From the NCBI GenBank assembly GCA_028284485.1, contig JANQRQ010000267.1, forward strand, positions 1 through 64,000: a DNA stretch of 64,000 nucleotides. Direction: 5' to 3'. The DNA is from Planctomycetaceae bacterium (GTDB lineage: Bacteria > Planctomycetota > Planctomycetia > Planctomycetales > Planctomycetaceae). Within the stretch, counting starts at the first letter, position 1. The number at the start of each line of letters is the position of its first letter. Shown here piece by piece: positions 44,905-54,145 of the stretch. The notes under the pieces are model-generated. The model did not search any database, was not told where the DNA came from, and saw nothing but the letters and a program-made list of their open reading frames with translations. The position numbers and the translations under genes were made by a program.

Positions 44905-45291
44905 TTAATGGCGGAGATCCTTAACGCCCTTCTTCCCTGCGACCGTTTTCTTAACACCCTTGCGTGTTCGAGCGTTTGTACGCGTCCTCTGTCCGCGAAC
45001 TGGCAAACCTCGACGATGGCGGATTCCGCGGTAGCAACGAATGTCTCGCAGTCGTGCGATATCTTGCTGAACACTCCGCCGCAGTTGCCCTTCCAATACC
45101 AACTCGTTGTCGAGATGGTTGTTGATTCGTGCGACATCGTCTTCCGTAAGGTCTTTCGCTTTGACCTGCGGATCGATCCCCAACGTATGGCACATCTCAA
45201 TGGCCGTCGTCCGGCCGATCCCGAACAGGTACGTCAAGGAAACATAAGCGGCCTTTTCGTTCGGGATATCAACACCCTGAATACGGGGCAT
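44905..45291 (-). CDS. rpsM: Ribosomal protein S13
   Basis: 128 residues. Head protein of the 30S subunit, contacting the P-site tRNA and 50S bridges. Recognised by PRIQGVDIPNEKAAYVSLTYLFGIG, here cut to IPNEKAAYVSLTYLFGIG, and by GIRHRRGLPVRGQRTRTNAR with the basic C-terminal tail. Downstream of rpmJ by 56 bases. Confidence 0.97.
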   Translation of the reverse strand: MPRIQGVDIPNEKAAYVSLTYLFGIGRTTAIEMCHTLGIDPQVKAKDLTEDDVARINNHLDNELVLEGQLRRSVQQDIARLRDIRCYRGIRHRRGLPVRGQRTRTNARTRKGVKKTVAGKKGVKDLRH

Positions 45292-45347
45292 TCGTTCCAG
45301 TCTCCGTAGAAATTCGTATCTTCAACTAGTTGGTGATGACCGTCCGC

Positions 45348-45464
45348 TCAACCCTGCCGCTGCTTGTGGCGCGGGTTCGATGAACAAATCACGTATATCT
45401 TTCCGTTGCGCCGCACAACTTTGCAATTCTCGCAAATACGTTTGACGCTAGAGCGAACCTTCAT
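45348..45464 (-). CDS. rpmJ: Ribosomal protein L36, zinc-binding form
   Basis: 38 residues from ATG 45464, with GGAGG nine bases upstream; the open frame upstream is non-coding leader. [14 protein letters not shown] starts the protein, and the zinc ligands C-x2-C-x12-C-x4-H are all present (C11, C14, C27, H32-type spacing), ending HKQRQG. First gene of the rpmJ-rpsM-rpsK-rpoA-rplQ block, behind its own promoter. Confidence 0.96.
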   Translation of the reverse strand: MKVRSSVKRICENCKVVRRNGKIYVICSSNPRHKQRQG

Positions 45465-45683
45465 CGGCTCGAGCCTCCTGGTGTGGTGTCGTCGCCACTG
45501 CCAATGCTGTTCAAAGACATTTTCGACCAATGTGTTCGAACAGAATTCCTGCCAATTCCAATACCCTGACTTGGTTCAATGGAGCGATGAAGGCTATCCA
45601 CGACGATCAAAGGTCGCCATGCCCACAATTCCATGCTGTCTCGATAGCCCCAAGATGCAGCCCAAGTGCAGGAGATCTCGCAG

Positions 45684-45713
45684 ATTATAAGTGTATGCCG
45701 GGGAAATCGACAA
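45684..45713 (-). promoter_or_regulatory. Promoter for the rpmJ-rplQ block
   Basis: On the minus strand TTGTCG (45713-45708), 18-base spacer, TATAAT (45689-45684). The predicted start near 45677 gives a leader of about 210 bases before rpmJ. The -35 overlaps one arm of a perfect 10-bp inverted repeat. Confidence 0.6.
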
Positions 45714-45732
45714 GTAACACGGGTCGATTTCC
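45702..45732 (-). promoter_or_regulatory. Perfect 10-bp inverted repeat overlapping the rpmJ promoter
   Basis: GGAAATCGAC (45702-45711) and GTCGATTTCC (45723-45732) are exact reverse complements with an 11-base loop. It begins 30 bases after the map stop codon. No U-run follows in the minus direction, so it is either a Rho-dependent or processing hairpin for map or an operator that covers the -35. Confidence 0.5.
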
Positions 45733-45761
45733 GCAGGATTGTCCCTGATTATCGCCGTTTT

Positions 45762-46547
45762 TCACGAATTCCTGCCTGCTCCGATCCCTTTTGTCAACAA
45801 TTCCGGCCCGTCGTCGGTCATAGCGATCGTGTGCTCAAAATGGACGCTCGGACGCCCATCACGAGTCACAACCGTCCAATGGTCGTCCAGCAGCCTGACG
45901 CTCCGCGTTCCAGCGTTCACCATAGGCTCGACCGCAATGACCAAACCCGGCTCCAACGCGAAATCGTGCTTGCGCAAATCGCGGCTGACATAGTTTGGAA
46001 CCTGCGGATCTTCGTGCATTTCGCGGCCGATTCCGTGGCCAACGAGTTCTTCCACTACCCGAAATCCCGCCGATTTCACGTATTCTTCCATCGCCTGAGC
46101 CACCTGCGACCACCGCTCCCGACGACCCATCTCCCGAATCGCGATTTCCAAAGTCAAAGCCCCAACCGCCAGGATTTCCGAACGCAGCTCATCGACCTGA
46201 CCAACGGCGTAGGTCCAGGCGCCGTCGCCACACCAGCCGTTCAAACGGCATCCGGTGTCAACACTGACGATCTCGCCTTCCTTCAATTCTCGGTCACCAG
46301 GGATCCCGTGGACGACTTCGTCGTCGATCGAGATGCATGTGACAGCAGGAAACGGGACGACGCCGGGCACCCCCTTGAAAAGGGGCGTTGCTCCTTGCTC
46401 CTCGAAGAAACGCTCAACGGCGACATCAATCTCCGAAGTGGTGACCCCCGGTGAAATCATGCCGGAAACGATTTGATGGGCCTCAGCCACAAGCTGACCG
46501 GCCTCTCGCATCTGATCGATTTCGCGAGAACTCTTAAACGTAATCAC
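45762..46547 (-). CDS. map: Methionine aminopeptidase type I
   Basis: 261 residues from GTG 46547, with GGGG six bases upstream, giving the family start [16 protein letters not shown]. Removes the initiator methionine from nascent proteins. The five metal ligands are in blocks [20 protein letters not shown] (Asp, Asp), [15 protein letters not shown] (His), [10 protein letters not shown] (Glu) and [17 protein letters not shown] (Glu). Follows secY by 228 bases; adk, commonly between them, is absent. Confidence 0.95.
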   Translation of the reverse strand: MITFKSSREIDQMREAGQLVAEAHQIVSGMISPGVTTSEIDVAVERFFEEQGATPLFKGVPGVVPFPAVTCISIDDEVVHGIPGDRELKEGEIVSVDTGCRLNGWCGDGAWTYAVGQVDELRSEILAVGALTLEIAIREMGRRERWSQVAQAMEEYVKSAGFRVVEELVGHGIGREMHEDPQVPNYVSRDLRKHDFALEPGLVIAVEPMVNAGTRSVRLLDDHWTVVTRDGRPSVHFEHTIAMTDDGPELLTKGIGAGRNS

Positions 46548-46775
46548 CTGCAGCCCCACCGATCGAACCAAGACGCAATAACACCATGAATTCCCAAAAC
46601 CACGCGACCCAAAGCCGGACGGAGCCCCAGAATCCGGATGCGACTCTCCGGCAGTCTCTCAGTTCCCCTATGGGTCCCCAGTTCAACGGAAATGGGGTGG
46701 CAGGTGACGATTGAGCACTCGGCGACTCTTCCACAGCACGAGCAGCCGAGGACCAGCCACTGCGGACACTAATCC

Positions 46776-48152
46776 CTAATTCTCTTTAGTATCGAGCAGT
46801 CCGGGATAGTTTCGCATGACAAGGTGACTGTCAATCTTTTGTACAAGATCGAGCGCCACGGAAACCACAATCAACAGCCCCGTCCCCCCGAAGAACTGAG
46901 CGGTCAACGGATCGACTTTGGCCAGATTCGAGACAATGGTGGGAATTACGGCGACTAACGCAAGGAACGCCGCCCCCACATAGGTAATTCGAACCATAAC
47001 TTGTTCCAGATAGGCCGCTGTCCGACCGCCCGGTCGATACCCGGGAATAAAGCTCCCGTAGTCCTTCAAGTTGTTGGCCATATCTTTCGGATTGAACGTG
47101 ATCGCCGTCCAGAAATAGCAGAAGAAATAGATCAGCGCGATGTAACAAATGTTGTAGGTAAAGCCGCGTCCGCTACCGAATGCTGCCGCCAGTGTATTGA
47201 CCATTTGCGAATCCGGCATCCAGTTCTGTAGCTGACCGAAAAAGAACATCGGAAACATCAACAGGCTTGATGCGAAGATGATCGGCATGACGCCAGCTTG
47301 GTTGACCCGTAGCGGCAAACTTTGTCGCTGCCCACCATGCACTCGTCGGCCGCGCACATGCTTGGCACTTTGAATCGGAATTCGGCGCTGACCTTGGGTG
47401 ATCGCAATCACCCACACGATGACGAACACAAACAATCCTGCCAGCAACAGCAGTCGTTCAATTCCCATACCGGTCGTCGAACCGAGTTTCAGTCCGTCAC
47501 GCATGATGTCGCCGAATATCTGCCCGCCGGCTGCCGGCATCTGGGCCAGAATCCCAGCCATAATCAACAGGCTGATTCCGTTGCCGATTCCGTAGGCATC
47601 GATCTGCTCTCCGATCCACATGAGCAGGATCGTGCCCGCTGTCATGGTGACCGTGCCCACCAAGTGATAGTAGAACGAATTGTATTCCGGCAGAATCAGA
47701 CTCTGCTGACCAATAAAACCACTCGAGAGCGCCATAATCCAGGCATAACTTTGGCCCAGACAAATGACCACGGTCGCGTAGCGGGTATATTCATTAATCT
47801 TCTTCCGGCCGGCCTCCCCTTCTTTTTGCAGGCGCTCCAGGGGTGGATAAACACTCGCCAGCAATTGGAAGATGATCGAAGCCGAAATGTAAGGCATAAT
47901 GCCTAAACCGAAGATCGTGCTATTGCCGATGCGTGATGCCGAGAACAATGCCACGACCCGCATCACATCGCCGACTCCGCCACTGCCGCCCGATCCTTGC
48001 ATCTTTTGAATGCTGTCATGCATGCCTTGCTGATCGATAAAAGGCAGCGGGATCCAAAATCCCATGCGATAGACAGCCAAGAGCGCCAATGTCAGAAAGA
48101 TCTTGCGACGCAACTCAGGAATTCGGAAGACCGTTATGATTTTGCCGAGCAT
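46776..48152 (-). CDS. secY: Preprotein translocase subunit SecY
   Basis: 458 residues with ten membrane helices. Core channel of the Sec translocon. Recognised by FRIPELRRKIFLTLALLAVYR, cut to IPELRRKIFLTLALLAVYR, LGIMPYISASIIFQLLASVYP, the cytoplasmic loop RRIPIQSAKHVRGRRVHGG and FIPGYRPGGRTAAYLE. A 171-base gap separates it from rplO, longer than most in this run. Confidence 0.97.
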   Translation of the reverse strand: MLGKIITVFRIPELRRKIFLTLALLAVYRMGFWIPLPFIDQQGMHDSIQKMQGSGGSGGVGDVMRVVALFSASRIGNSTIFGLGIMPYISASIIFQLLASVYPPLERLQKEGEAGRKKINEYTRYATVVICLGQSYAWIMALSSGFIGQQSLILPEYNSFYYHLVGTVTMTAGTILLMWIGEQIDAYGIGNGISLLIMAGILAQMPAAGGQIFGDIMRDGLKLGSTTGMGIERLLLLAGLFVFVIVWVIAITQGQRRIPIQSAKHVRGRRVHGGQRQSLPLRVNQAGVMPIIFASSLLMFPMFFFGQLQNWMPDSQMVNTLAAAFGSGRGFTYNICYIALIYFFCYFWTAITFNPKDMANNLKDYGSFIPGYRPGGRTAAYLEQVMVRITYVGAAFLALVAVIPTIVSNLAKVDPLTAQFFGGTGLLIVVSVALDLVQKIDSHLVMRNYPGLLDTKEN

Positions 48153-48323
48153 TGAATGCTGTTCCTGATTGCCGGGTTCACACCGTCGCAGTATTAAAGT
48201 TCCGGCCTCTCTGGTTGCCCCGGGCCGCTACCCGTCGCCGGGTCTTCGGCTCGCAAGAAGGCCGGTGACATCGCATTGATGAAGGTCTGTTGAGGTGCTC
48301 CCGTCCGTGAGAGTCAAATTCGG

Positions 48324-48776
48324 TTAAGATACAAGTCGCTCGACCGTTCCGCCAGACGCCTGAATCTTCTCTTCGGCCGACGCGGAGAAACGGTGTGCCT
48401 GAACCGTCAATTTCTTGCTCAGTTCGCCGTCTCCCAGAATCTTAATAACGTCAAACCGTTTCTTTGCCAAGCCTTTCTCGATGAGAGTCTCCGGCGAAAC
48501 GGTTTCCCCGTCTTCGAATTTCTGCTCCAGCGTGGCCACATTGATAATCGCCACGTTCGCCGCAAACCGCTTGTTGCTGAATCCGCGCTTGGCCAACCGC
48601 CGGAATAACGGCATTTGGCCCCCTTCAAATCCGAGTCGCCGCGAGGCGCCGGCCCGGCTTCCGTACCCTTTGTGACCACGGCCGGACGTCTTGCCGTGGC
48701 CCGAGCCAGGACCGCGACCGATGCGCTTACGCTTTCGGCGGCGGTGGATCCCGCGATGGACGTCGTCGATAATCAT
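48324..48776 (-). CDS. rplO: Ribosomal protein L15
   Basis: 150 residues. Early-assembly 50S protein. The glycine/arginine-rich N-terminus ([20 protein letters not shown]) and [20 protein letters not shown] are diagnostic. The ATG shares one base with the rpsE stop (TAATG), so translation is coupled. rpmD (L30), which often lies between rpsE and rplO, is missing. Confidence 0.96.
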   Translation of the reverse strand: MIIDDVHRGIHRRRKRKRIGRGPGSGHGKTSGRGHKGYGSRAGASRRLGFEGGQMPLFRRLAKRGFSNKRFAANVAIINVATLEQKFEDGETVSPETLIEKGLAKKRFDVIKILGDGELSKKLTVQAHRFSASAEEKIQASGGTVERLVS

Positions 48777-49255
48777 TAAATCTCTACTCCTCGCAGCCGA
48801 GCGACATCGTCGCGGGTGCGCAATGATTGCAGCGCGTTAAAAGTCGCTTTGACCAAATTCACGGGATTGTTCGATCCACGGCTCTTGGTCAGAATGTCGG
48901 TAATCCCCACCGAGTCCATCACCGCCCGAACACATTCGCCGGCGATGATACCTGTTCCCGGACTGGCCGGCATCAATAACACCTTGGCTGCTCCGTATCG
49001 GCCAACCACTTGGTGAGGAATCGTCGTCTCGACGATGGGGACCTGGATATTGTTTCGGTCGGCAGCTTTGACAGCCTTTTCGACGGCCAGCGGAACTTCA
49101 ACCGCTTTGCCGTAGCCCCAGCCAACGCGGCCGTTTTTGTTTCCCACAACGACCATTGCTGAAAAGCTGAATCGGCGTCCACCTTTTACAACACAGGCAC
49201 AGCGCCGGATTTGAACGACTTGTTCCGGACTTTCGGTTTTCGTCGGTGTCGACAC
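48776..49255 (-). CDS. rpsE: Ribosomal protein S5
   Basis: 159 residues. Decoding-fidelity protein at the mRNA entry site. [21 protein letters not shown] and [17 protein letters not shown] are diagnostic of the S5 N- and C-terminal domains, followed by [19 protein letters not shown]. Downstream of rplR by 34 bases. Confidence 0.97.
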   Translation of the reverse strand: MSTPTKTESPEQVVQIRRCACVVKGGRRFSFSAMVVVGNKNGRVGWGYGKAVEVPLAVEKAVKAADRNNIQVPIVETTIPHQVVGRYGAAKVLLMPASPGTGIIAGECVRAVMDSVGITDILTKSRGSNNPVNLVKATFNALQSLRTRDDVARLRGVEI

Positions 49256-49289
49256 GCTTGCTTACTCCACTGTTTAGTGACGGTATCCG

Positions 49290-49661
49290 TCAAAAATCCA
49301 ATCCGGCCGACCGCGCTGCGTTTGCCACAGCCGAAACCCGCCCATGAAATTGATAAGGCCCTCGATCAAAAGTGACCTGCTTGATTCCCTTTTCCAACGC
49401 ACGCTCGGCAACTAACTGCCCAACCTTGGCCGCCGCCGCCGTATTCCCGCCCGTTTCTCCCTTTGACAGCACATTCGCTTCGCGAGTGTTGGCAGAAACA
49501 ACCGTGTGCCCGGCTTGATCGTCAATAATTTGGGCGTAAATGTGTTTATTGCTTCGAAATACGCTTAATCTCGGTCGTCCGTTTGCGGATCGACGCACGC
49601 CATTACGAACACGATGGGTTCGACGTTTTCGCCGGACTGAGATTCGCTTGAGTGTTTTCAT
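49290..49661 (-). CDS. rplR: Ribosomal protein L18
   Basis: 123 residues. 5S rRNA-binding protein. [39 protein letters not shown] is recognised by its parts [20 protein letters not shown] and [22 protein letters not shown]. The 169-base gap back to rplF contains a TCCAAA-AAA-TTTGGA palindrome near 49795-49809 and no gene. Confidence 0.96.
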   Translation of the reverse strand: MKTLKRISVRRKRRTHRVRNGVRRSANGRPRLSVFRSNKHIYAQIIDDQAGHTVVSANTREANVLSKGETGGNTAAAAKVGQLVAERALEKGIKQVTFDRGPYQFHGRVSAVANAARSAGLDF

Positions 49662-49830
49662 AACTCGGTCAACTCCGCGTCACCTTCGACAACCGACAGA
49701 TCGAGCGGGCAATCTCGCGAATGCCCTCACGGTTTTTGCCGCTTCCGCCAAAAAAAGATGACACAAATAAACTGAAACTTTTTCCAAATCGAATCCAAAA
49801 AATTTGGACGAACCAGAGGTTTCGAGAATG

Positions 49831-50385
49831 TTAACCACCACCGCCGGCAAATGCCTTTCCGGCCTTACGGCGGACATGCTCGTCTTGGTAACGAATTCCT
49901 TTTCCCTTGTATGGTTCCGGTGGCCGAACGCGACGCACTTCAGCCGCGAACTGACCAACCGCTTGCTTATCCGCGCTTTTGAGCACGATATGAGTATTAT
50001 CAGGGAGTTCGCAGATCACGTTTTCGGGAACGGGAAGGCTCACCGTATTGGCAAACCCGACCTGTAAATCCAAGTTTTTGCCGTTGACGATTGCCTGGTA
50101 CCCGACTCCGACGATTTCCAATCGCTTTTCAAAATGCGTGGTGACCCCTTGCACCATGTTATTGATCAAGCTGCGGGTCAGACCGTGTAAGGCGCGATTC
50201 TGTTTTTGATCGTTCGGTCGGGTGACTCGAACCTCGCGCGCCTCGCTGTCAAATTCGACGGTCATCCTCGCATGATATTCGAAAGACAGTTCGCCGTTCT
50301 GACCTTTGACCGTAATCGTCCCATTGTCGATCTTGATATCGACACCAGAAGGAACAGCAACCGGCTTTTTTCCAATTCTCGACAT
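49831..50385 (-). CDS. rplF: Ribosomal protein L6
   Basis: 184 residues from ATG 50385, where the family start SRIGKKPVAVPSGV is found. 50S protein near the factor-binding site. Other blocks are GVGYQAIVNGKNLDLQVGF and RPPEPYKGKGIRYQDEHVRRKAGKAF, cut to PEPYKGKGIRYQDEHVRRKA. Ends GGGG. Confidence 0.96.
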   Translation of the reverse strand: MSRIGKKPVAVPSGVDIKIDNGTITVKGQNGELSFEYHARMTVEFDSEAREVRVTRPNDQKQNRALHGLTRSLINNMVQGVTTHFEKRLEIVGVGYQAIVNGKNLDLQVGFANTVSLPVPENVICELPDNTHIVLKSADKQAVGQFAAEVRRVRPPEPYKGKGIRYQDEHVRRKAGKAFAGGGG

Positions 50386-50415
50386 TAATCCGCAACCCAA
50401 AACAGGACGACGCGT

Positions 50416-50811
50416 TTACCACACACAACACAAAATTTCACCGCCAACACCTTTGTCCTTGGCCTCGCGATTACTTAGGACGCCTTGATTCGTCGAGACG
50501 ATATTAATGCCCAACCCCTGCAAGACTTCCGGCATATTCCGAACGGTCGAATAGACTCTTCGACCTGGGCGGCTTACCCGATCGATTTTCTGAATGACCC
50601 GCTCGCCATTGGGGCCATACTTCAGATTCACACGCAAGACATTCTGCGGGCTTTGCTCGACGACTTCGAAGTCCCAAATGTATCCTTCGCGCTGCAGGAC
50701 ATTCGCAATGCCAATCTTAATTTGCGAAGCCGGAATATCGACGGATGGTCGCTCAATCCTGATCGCGTTTCGCAACCGCGTAAGCATATCGGCGATCGGG
50801 TCGGTCATCAT
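50416..50811 (-). CDS. rpsH: Ribosomal protein S8
   Basis: 131 residues. Central-domain 16S rRNA binder and translational regulator in the spc operon. Starts MTDPIADMLTRLRNAIR and ends with ISTNQGVLSNREAKDKGVGGEILCCVW, seen as STNQGVLSNREAKDKGVGGE. Upstream spacing to rpsN is 64 bases. Confidence 0.97.
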   Translation of the reverse strand: MMTDPIADMLTRLRNAIRIERPSVDIPASQIKIGIANVLQREGYIWDFEVVEQSPQNVLRVNLKYGPNGERVIQKIDRVSRPGRRVYSTVRNMPEVLQGLGINIVSTNQGVLSNREAKDKGVGGEILCCVW

Positions 50812-50875
50812 CTTCGGTGAATCCTTACATCAACTGCTGGCAATACTGACTGGTTGAACGTCGCACTTTGTTGAA

Positions 50876-51061
50876 CTACCAACTCGCTTTTTTGGCCCCA
50901 GGAACGAGACCGTCGAGACAAAGTTCCCGAAAACAAATTCGGCAAACCTGAAACTTTCGGTACACCCCTCGCGGGCGACCACAAAGTTGACATCGAAACT
51001 CTCGTCGCGAGCTGTACTTCGGAGTGCGATTCGCTTTTTCAATTTTTGCTTTGCTTGCCAT
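50876..51061 (-). CDS. rpsN: Ribosomal protein S14, zinc-binding short form
   Basis: 61 residues. 30S head protein. The C+ form is recognised by two CxxC pairs, [20 protein letters not shown], which bind one zinc, and by the ending [10 protein letters not shown]. The short zinc form replaces the 100-residue zinc-free version. Located between rplE and rpsH. Confidence 0.96.
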   Translation of the reverse strand: MASKAKIEKANRTPKYSSRREFRCQLCGRPRGVYRKFQVCRICFRELCLDGLVPGAKKASW

Positions 51062-51070
51062 CTCGTTCTC

Positions 51071-51613
51071 TTAGTTCTCCCGGAAGGGCATTCCGAGTTC
51101 TTTGAGCAATAAGTGCCCCTCTTGGTTATTCTCCGCTGTCGTCACGACGGTAATGTTCATGCCGTGGATATTTGAAACTTTGTCCGCATCAATTTCCGGA
51201 AACACAAGTTGTTCGGTCAATCCCATGTTGTAGTTGCCGTGCCCGTCGAACGACTTCGGATTTAGACCTCGAAAGTCCCTCACACGCGGAAGTGCAATCG
51301 AAATTAGCCGATCGAGGAACTCATACATCCGCTGGCCGCGTAACGTCACTCGGCAACCGACTTCCATTCCTTCACGCAAGCGAAATCCTGCGATGGACTG
51401 TCGAGCGCGGGTGATTTGTGCCTTTTGACCCGCCAGTTTCGTCAAGTGCCCCGAAGCCTCTTCCAGCCGTTTGCGGTCCTGGCTGGCCTGCCCTACCCCC
51501 ATGCTGACGATAACTTTCTGCACACGGGGCAGCGAAAGGGCGTTCTTTCTTCCCAGTTCTTTCGAAAGTGAAGGAACAACTTCGTTGCGGTATCGTTCGA
51601 GTAATCTGGACAT
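51071..51613 (-). CDS. rplE: Ribosomal protein L5
   Basis: 180 residues from ATG 51613; the open frame extends 62 codons further but only non-coding-like sequence is gained. 5S rRNA-binding protein contacting the P-site tRNA. Recognised by RLLERYRNEVVPSL, QKAQITRARQSIAGFRLREG, VTLRGQRMYEFLDRLI, RDFRGLNPKSFDGHGNYNMG and KELGMPF. Confidence 0.97.
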   Translation of the reverse strand: MSRLLERYRNEVVPSLSKELGRKNALSLPRVQKVIVSMGVGQASQDRKRLEEASGHLTKLAGQKAQITRARQSIAGFRLREGMEVGCRVTLRGQRMYEFLDRLISIALPRVRDFRGLNPKSFDGHGNYNMGLTEQLVFPEIDADKVSNIHGMNITVVTTAENNQEGHLLLKELGMPFREN

Positions 51614-51672
51614 GATTCTAATTCGAACCGTAATCTTCGAGTATCGACTTGGGAAACGGACGCTTGAGGCGG

Positions 51673-52026
51673 CTAGCTCCGAACACGTTGATTTTTCTGG
51701 GAACCGACCGAACCCGCCGATGCTCCGCAAGCTTTGCAGAACCGCTCCTTCAATCCGTCGTCGGAATAACGAAACCCCAACCGAGAGCCGCGGCTGCACG
51801 ACTCACAGTAAAACATGACATTTGAACTGTCAATTGGCATCTCAAGCTGCAGCCGCCCACCCTGAGGACTCTTCGGATGACCGCGCCGCACGTGCTTGAA
51901 GACTCGATTAATGCCTTCGACAAGAACCTTTTGACCACCATCAAGAACTTGGATCACCTTATGCGGCGTCGAGCCGGCATCGTTGCCGGTTGTGACGATG
52001 ACTGAATCTCCCCGTCGTATCTTCAT
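51673..52026 (-). CDS. rplX: Ribosomal protein L24
   Basis: 117 residues. Assembly-initiator protein of the 50S subunit. KIRRGDSVIVTTGNDAG is the KOW motif, followed by VLVEGINRVFKHVRRGHPKSP. The second half has two Cys motifs (CESCSRGSRLGF and FCKACGAS) that could bind zinc, found in some L24 proteins. Two bases separate it from rplN. Confidence 0.95.
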   Translation of the reverse strand: MKIRRGDSVIVTTGNDAGSTPHKVIQVLDGGQKVLVEGINRVFKHVRRGHPKSPQGGRLQLEMPIDSSNVMFYCESCSRGSRLGFRYSDDGLKERFCKACGASAGSVGSQKNQRVRS

Positions 52027-52028
52027 GA

Positions 52029-52397
52029 CTAAACCACCTCGCTCGCCAAGCTGATAATCTTCATGAACTTGCGATTTCTGAGCTCACGAGCCACCGCACC
52101 AAAAATTCGAGTACCGCGCGGGTTCCGATCGGCGTCAAGCAAAACAATTGCGTTACGGTCGAATTTCACGTAACTACCGTCGGGCCGACGCGTCGGCTGT
52201 TTGCATCGAACGATCACGCCGCGGACAACACTGCCGGCTTTGACCTGGCTGCCCGGAAGAGCCTTTTGAATGCTCACAACAATGACGTCGCCCAAACCGG
52301 CCGTTCGACGTTTCGTACCGCCCAATACTTTGATACATCGAGCCAATTTTGCGCCGGTGTTATCAGCAACATCCAGCGTTGTCTGCATCTGGATCAT
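52029..52397 (-). CDS. rplN: Ribosomal protein L14
   Basis: 122 residues. 50S protein at the subunit interface, forming bridge B8. Blocks: [39 protein letters not shown] and [20 protein letters not shown]. One of the most conserved proteins of the set. Confidence 0.98.
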   Translation of the reverse strand: MIQMQTTLDVADNTGAKLARCIKVLGGTKRRTAGLGDVIVVSIQKALPGSQVKAGSVVRGVIVRCKQPTRRPDGSYVKFDRNAIVLLDADRNPRGTRIFGAVARELRNRKFMKIISLASEVV

Positions 52398-52453
52398 TTC
52401 AGAAACCTGTTTCGCGCTTCACTTTGGCGTGACGACGCCCAAAAACTGACCTA

Positions 52454-52708
52454 TTAAACATCAACATCCGATGCGGACTTGACGACCTCGACAAGTTCCC
52501 AGCGCTTCGTTTTGGAATGAGGCCGGCTTTCGATGATCTCGACCGTATCGCCCTGCTTGGCGCGGTTTTCTTCATCGTGCACGTGGCAAACCGTTCTGCC
52601 GCGGACAATCTTTCCGTATCGGTTGTGCCGAAACAGCCGTTTGATTTCCACACGCAACGACTTGTCCATTTTGTCGCTGGTCACAACACCTGTTAATTTC
52701 TTTCGCAT
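52454..52708 (-). CDS. rpsQ: Ribosomal protein S17
   Basis: 84 residues from ATG 52708, the family start [19 protein letters not shown]. Primary 16S rRNA-binding protein. [23 protein letters not shown] and [20 protein letters not shown], given here as [18 protein letters not shown], are the conserved parts. Located between rpmC and rplN. Confidence 0.96.
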   Translation of the reverse strand: MRKKLTGVVTSDKMDKSLRVEIKRLFRHNRYGKIVRGRTVCHVHDEENRAKQGDTVEIIESRPHSKTKRWELVEVVKSASDVDV

Positions 52709-52783
52709 GGTCGCTTGTTCCCACACCCAACCGCTGGAAGCCGTTTACCCTTTCGAGCGAAGGCGTTCCGATAAACTCGGTTA

Positions 52784-53017
52784 TTATGTCTCGCCTTCTT
52801 GGCTCTTTTCGGCAGCGGCCGAACCGGCCGGAACCCGTTCCTGTTGAATCGTTTTGATGCGCGCGATGTCTCGCCGCAGCTTCTTCAAATTGCTGGGAGC
52901 ATCCAGCCGCTCCGTCGCGGCTTGAAATCGCAAACGAAACAACTCTTGCTGAGTTTCCCGCAACTCATGCACCAATTGATCGTCGCTCATTTCGCGAAGC
53001 TCATCCGGCTTGCTCAT
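52784..53017 (-). CDS. rpmC: Ribosomal protein L29
   Basis: 77 residues. Small coiled-coil protein near the tunnel exit that helps dock SRP and trigger factor. ELREMSDDQLVHELRETQQELFRLRFQ, seen as DDQLVHELRETQQELFRLRF, and NLKKLRRDIARIKTI are diagnostic. A short Ala/Glu tail is added at the C-terminus. Confidence 0.95.
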   Translation of the reverse strand: MSKPDELREMSDDQLVHELRETQQELFRLRFQAATERLDAPSNLKKLRRDIARIKTIQQERVPAGSAAAEKSQEGET

Positions 53018-53038
53018 TGTCAGTCCTGCTATTACTTC

Positions 53039-53458
53039 TTATGTGCCAATACGGCGGCCAATCAATCGAACTTTCACCGGTAACTTGTAGGCCACGCGTG
53101 CTAAACATTCTCGGGCCGCGTCGTGCGAAACACCCGATAATTCGAACATCACAGTTCCCGGCTTAACGACGGCAACCCAATGGTCCGGCTCACCCTTCCC
53201 CTTACCCATTCGCGTTTCCAGCGGTCGCGCTGTCACCGACTTATGGGGGAAAATCCGAATGTAAACCTTCCCCTCACCGCGAACGTATTGTGTTGCGGCA
53301 ATTCGGCAGGCCTCGATCGTCGTCGCCTTGACATGGCCAGGCTCTAACGACTGCAGTCCCCAATCGCCGAAGGCGACGGTGTTACCACGAGTCGCATTAC
53401 CTTTTATACGTCTTCTTTGGCTTTTGCGGTGCTTGACCCGCTTTGGCATCAACGCCAT
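53039..53458 (-). CDS. rplP: Ribosomal protein L16
   Basis: 139 residues from ATG 53458, preceded by GAGGAGA. 50S protein close to the A-site tRNA. Recognised by LMPKRVKHRKSQRRRIKG, RGNTVAFGDWGLQSLE, IRIFPHKSVTARPLETRMGKG and GTVMFELSGV. Its first 62 bases overlap the end of rpsC in a different frame, so the Shine-Dalgarno and start lie inside rpsC; ATG 53449 is a possible alternative start. Confidence 0.96.
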   Translation of the reverse strand: MALMPKRVKHRKSQRRRIKGNATRGNTVAFGDWGLQSLEPGHVKATTIEACRIAATQYVRGEGKVYIRIFPHKSVTARPLETRMGKGKGEPDHWVAVVKPGTVMFELSGVSHDAARECLARVAYKLPVKVRLIGRRIGT

Positions 53459-54098
53459 CGCCAGTCTCCTCTTTCGAATAATCCCCGAGGTCAATCCAGA
53501 CTTTGACGCCGATCGACCCCTGGGCTGTTCTTGCTATCGCGAATCCGTAATCGACATGTCGTTGTAATGTCGACAGCGGAATCGATCCTCGAATCGCTTT
53601 TTCGGTCCGGGACATTTCCGCACCACCCAAACGACCCGAAACCTGAACTTTGACTCCATAAACTCCAGCTTCCATCACCTGGTCGAGTGTCCGCTTGATC
53701 GTTCGGCGAAAACTACCGCGCTTCGAAAGCTGCTGCGCAATCTCCTCGGCAACGAGAACAGCGCTCCGGTGCGGATGATTCACTTCGACGATCTTCAATT
53801 CCATGCGGCGACCGGTCAGGTCCTCCAATTCCCCTTTTAGTTCGTCAACCTTCTTTCCCTTACTGCCGATGACGATCCCGGGGCGGGCCGTATAGAGGTG
53901 GACAACCACCTGGTCGCGTGTTCGTTCGATTTCGATTTTGGGGATGCCGGCGTAAACATACTTCTGCTTCACGAACTGACGGATCTTGAAATCTTCAATC
54001 AGCAGCGAACCAAACTCTTTCTTTGAGGCGTACCATCGGCTGCGCCAATCTTCGACGATCCCAATGCGATACCCAGTTGGCCGGACTTTTTGTCCCAT
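53397..54098 (-). CDS. rpsC: Ribosomal protein S3
   Basis: 233 residues. Forms part of the mRNA entry pore and helicase. Recognised by GQKVRPTGYRIGIVEDWRSRWYA, the KH domain VVHLYTARPGIVIGSKGKKVDEL, and YGVKVQVSGRLGGAEMSRTE. The last 20 residues (from about DAKAGQAPQKPKKTYKR) are encoded by bases shared with the N-terminus of L16. Confidence 0.97.
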   Translation of the reverse strand: MGQKVRPTGYRIGIVEDWRSRWYASKKEFGSLLIEDFKIRQFVKQKYVYAGIPKIEIERTRDQVVVHLYTARPGIVIGSKGKKVDELKGELEDLTGRRMELKIVEVNHPHRSAVLVAEEIAQQLSKRGSFRRTIKRTLDQVMEAGVYGVKVQVSGRLGGAEMSRTEKAIRGSIPLSTLQRHVDYGFAIARTAQGSIGVKVWIDLGDYSKEETGDGVDAKAGQAPQKPKKTYKR

Positions 54099-54145
54099 AT
54101 CTCAATCTTCTTTTTTATAAGGCCGAAACGCTGTTTGTTTTTCGT

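Larger units (their letters stand above)
45465..45761 (-). other. map-rpmJ intergenic region; infA absent
   Basis: 297 bases holding the promoter and inverted repeat above and a leader of about 210 bases. infA (IF-1), which often lies here, is not present, and no small frame in the leader resembles it. Confidence 0.6.

Noticed and set aside
45465-45761. Hidden infA in the map-rpmJ gap
   Set aside because: No frame on the minus strand contains an S1-like OB-fold pattern; the region reads as promoter plus leader.
46534-46734. 66-codon minus-strand frame between secY and map
   Set aside because: It overlaps the map start region in another frame, begins without a ribosome-binding site and has no recognisable domain; it is not adk.
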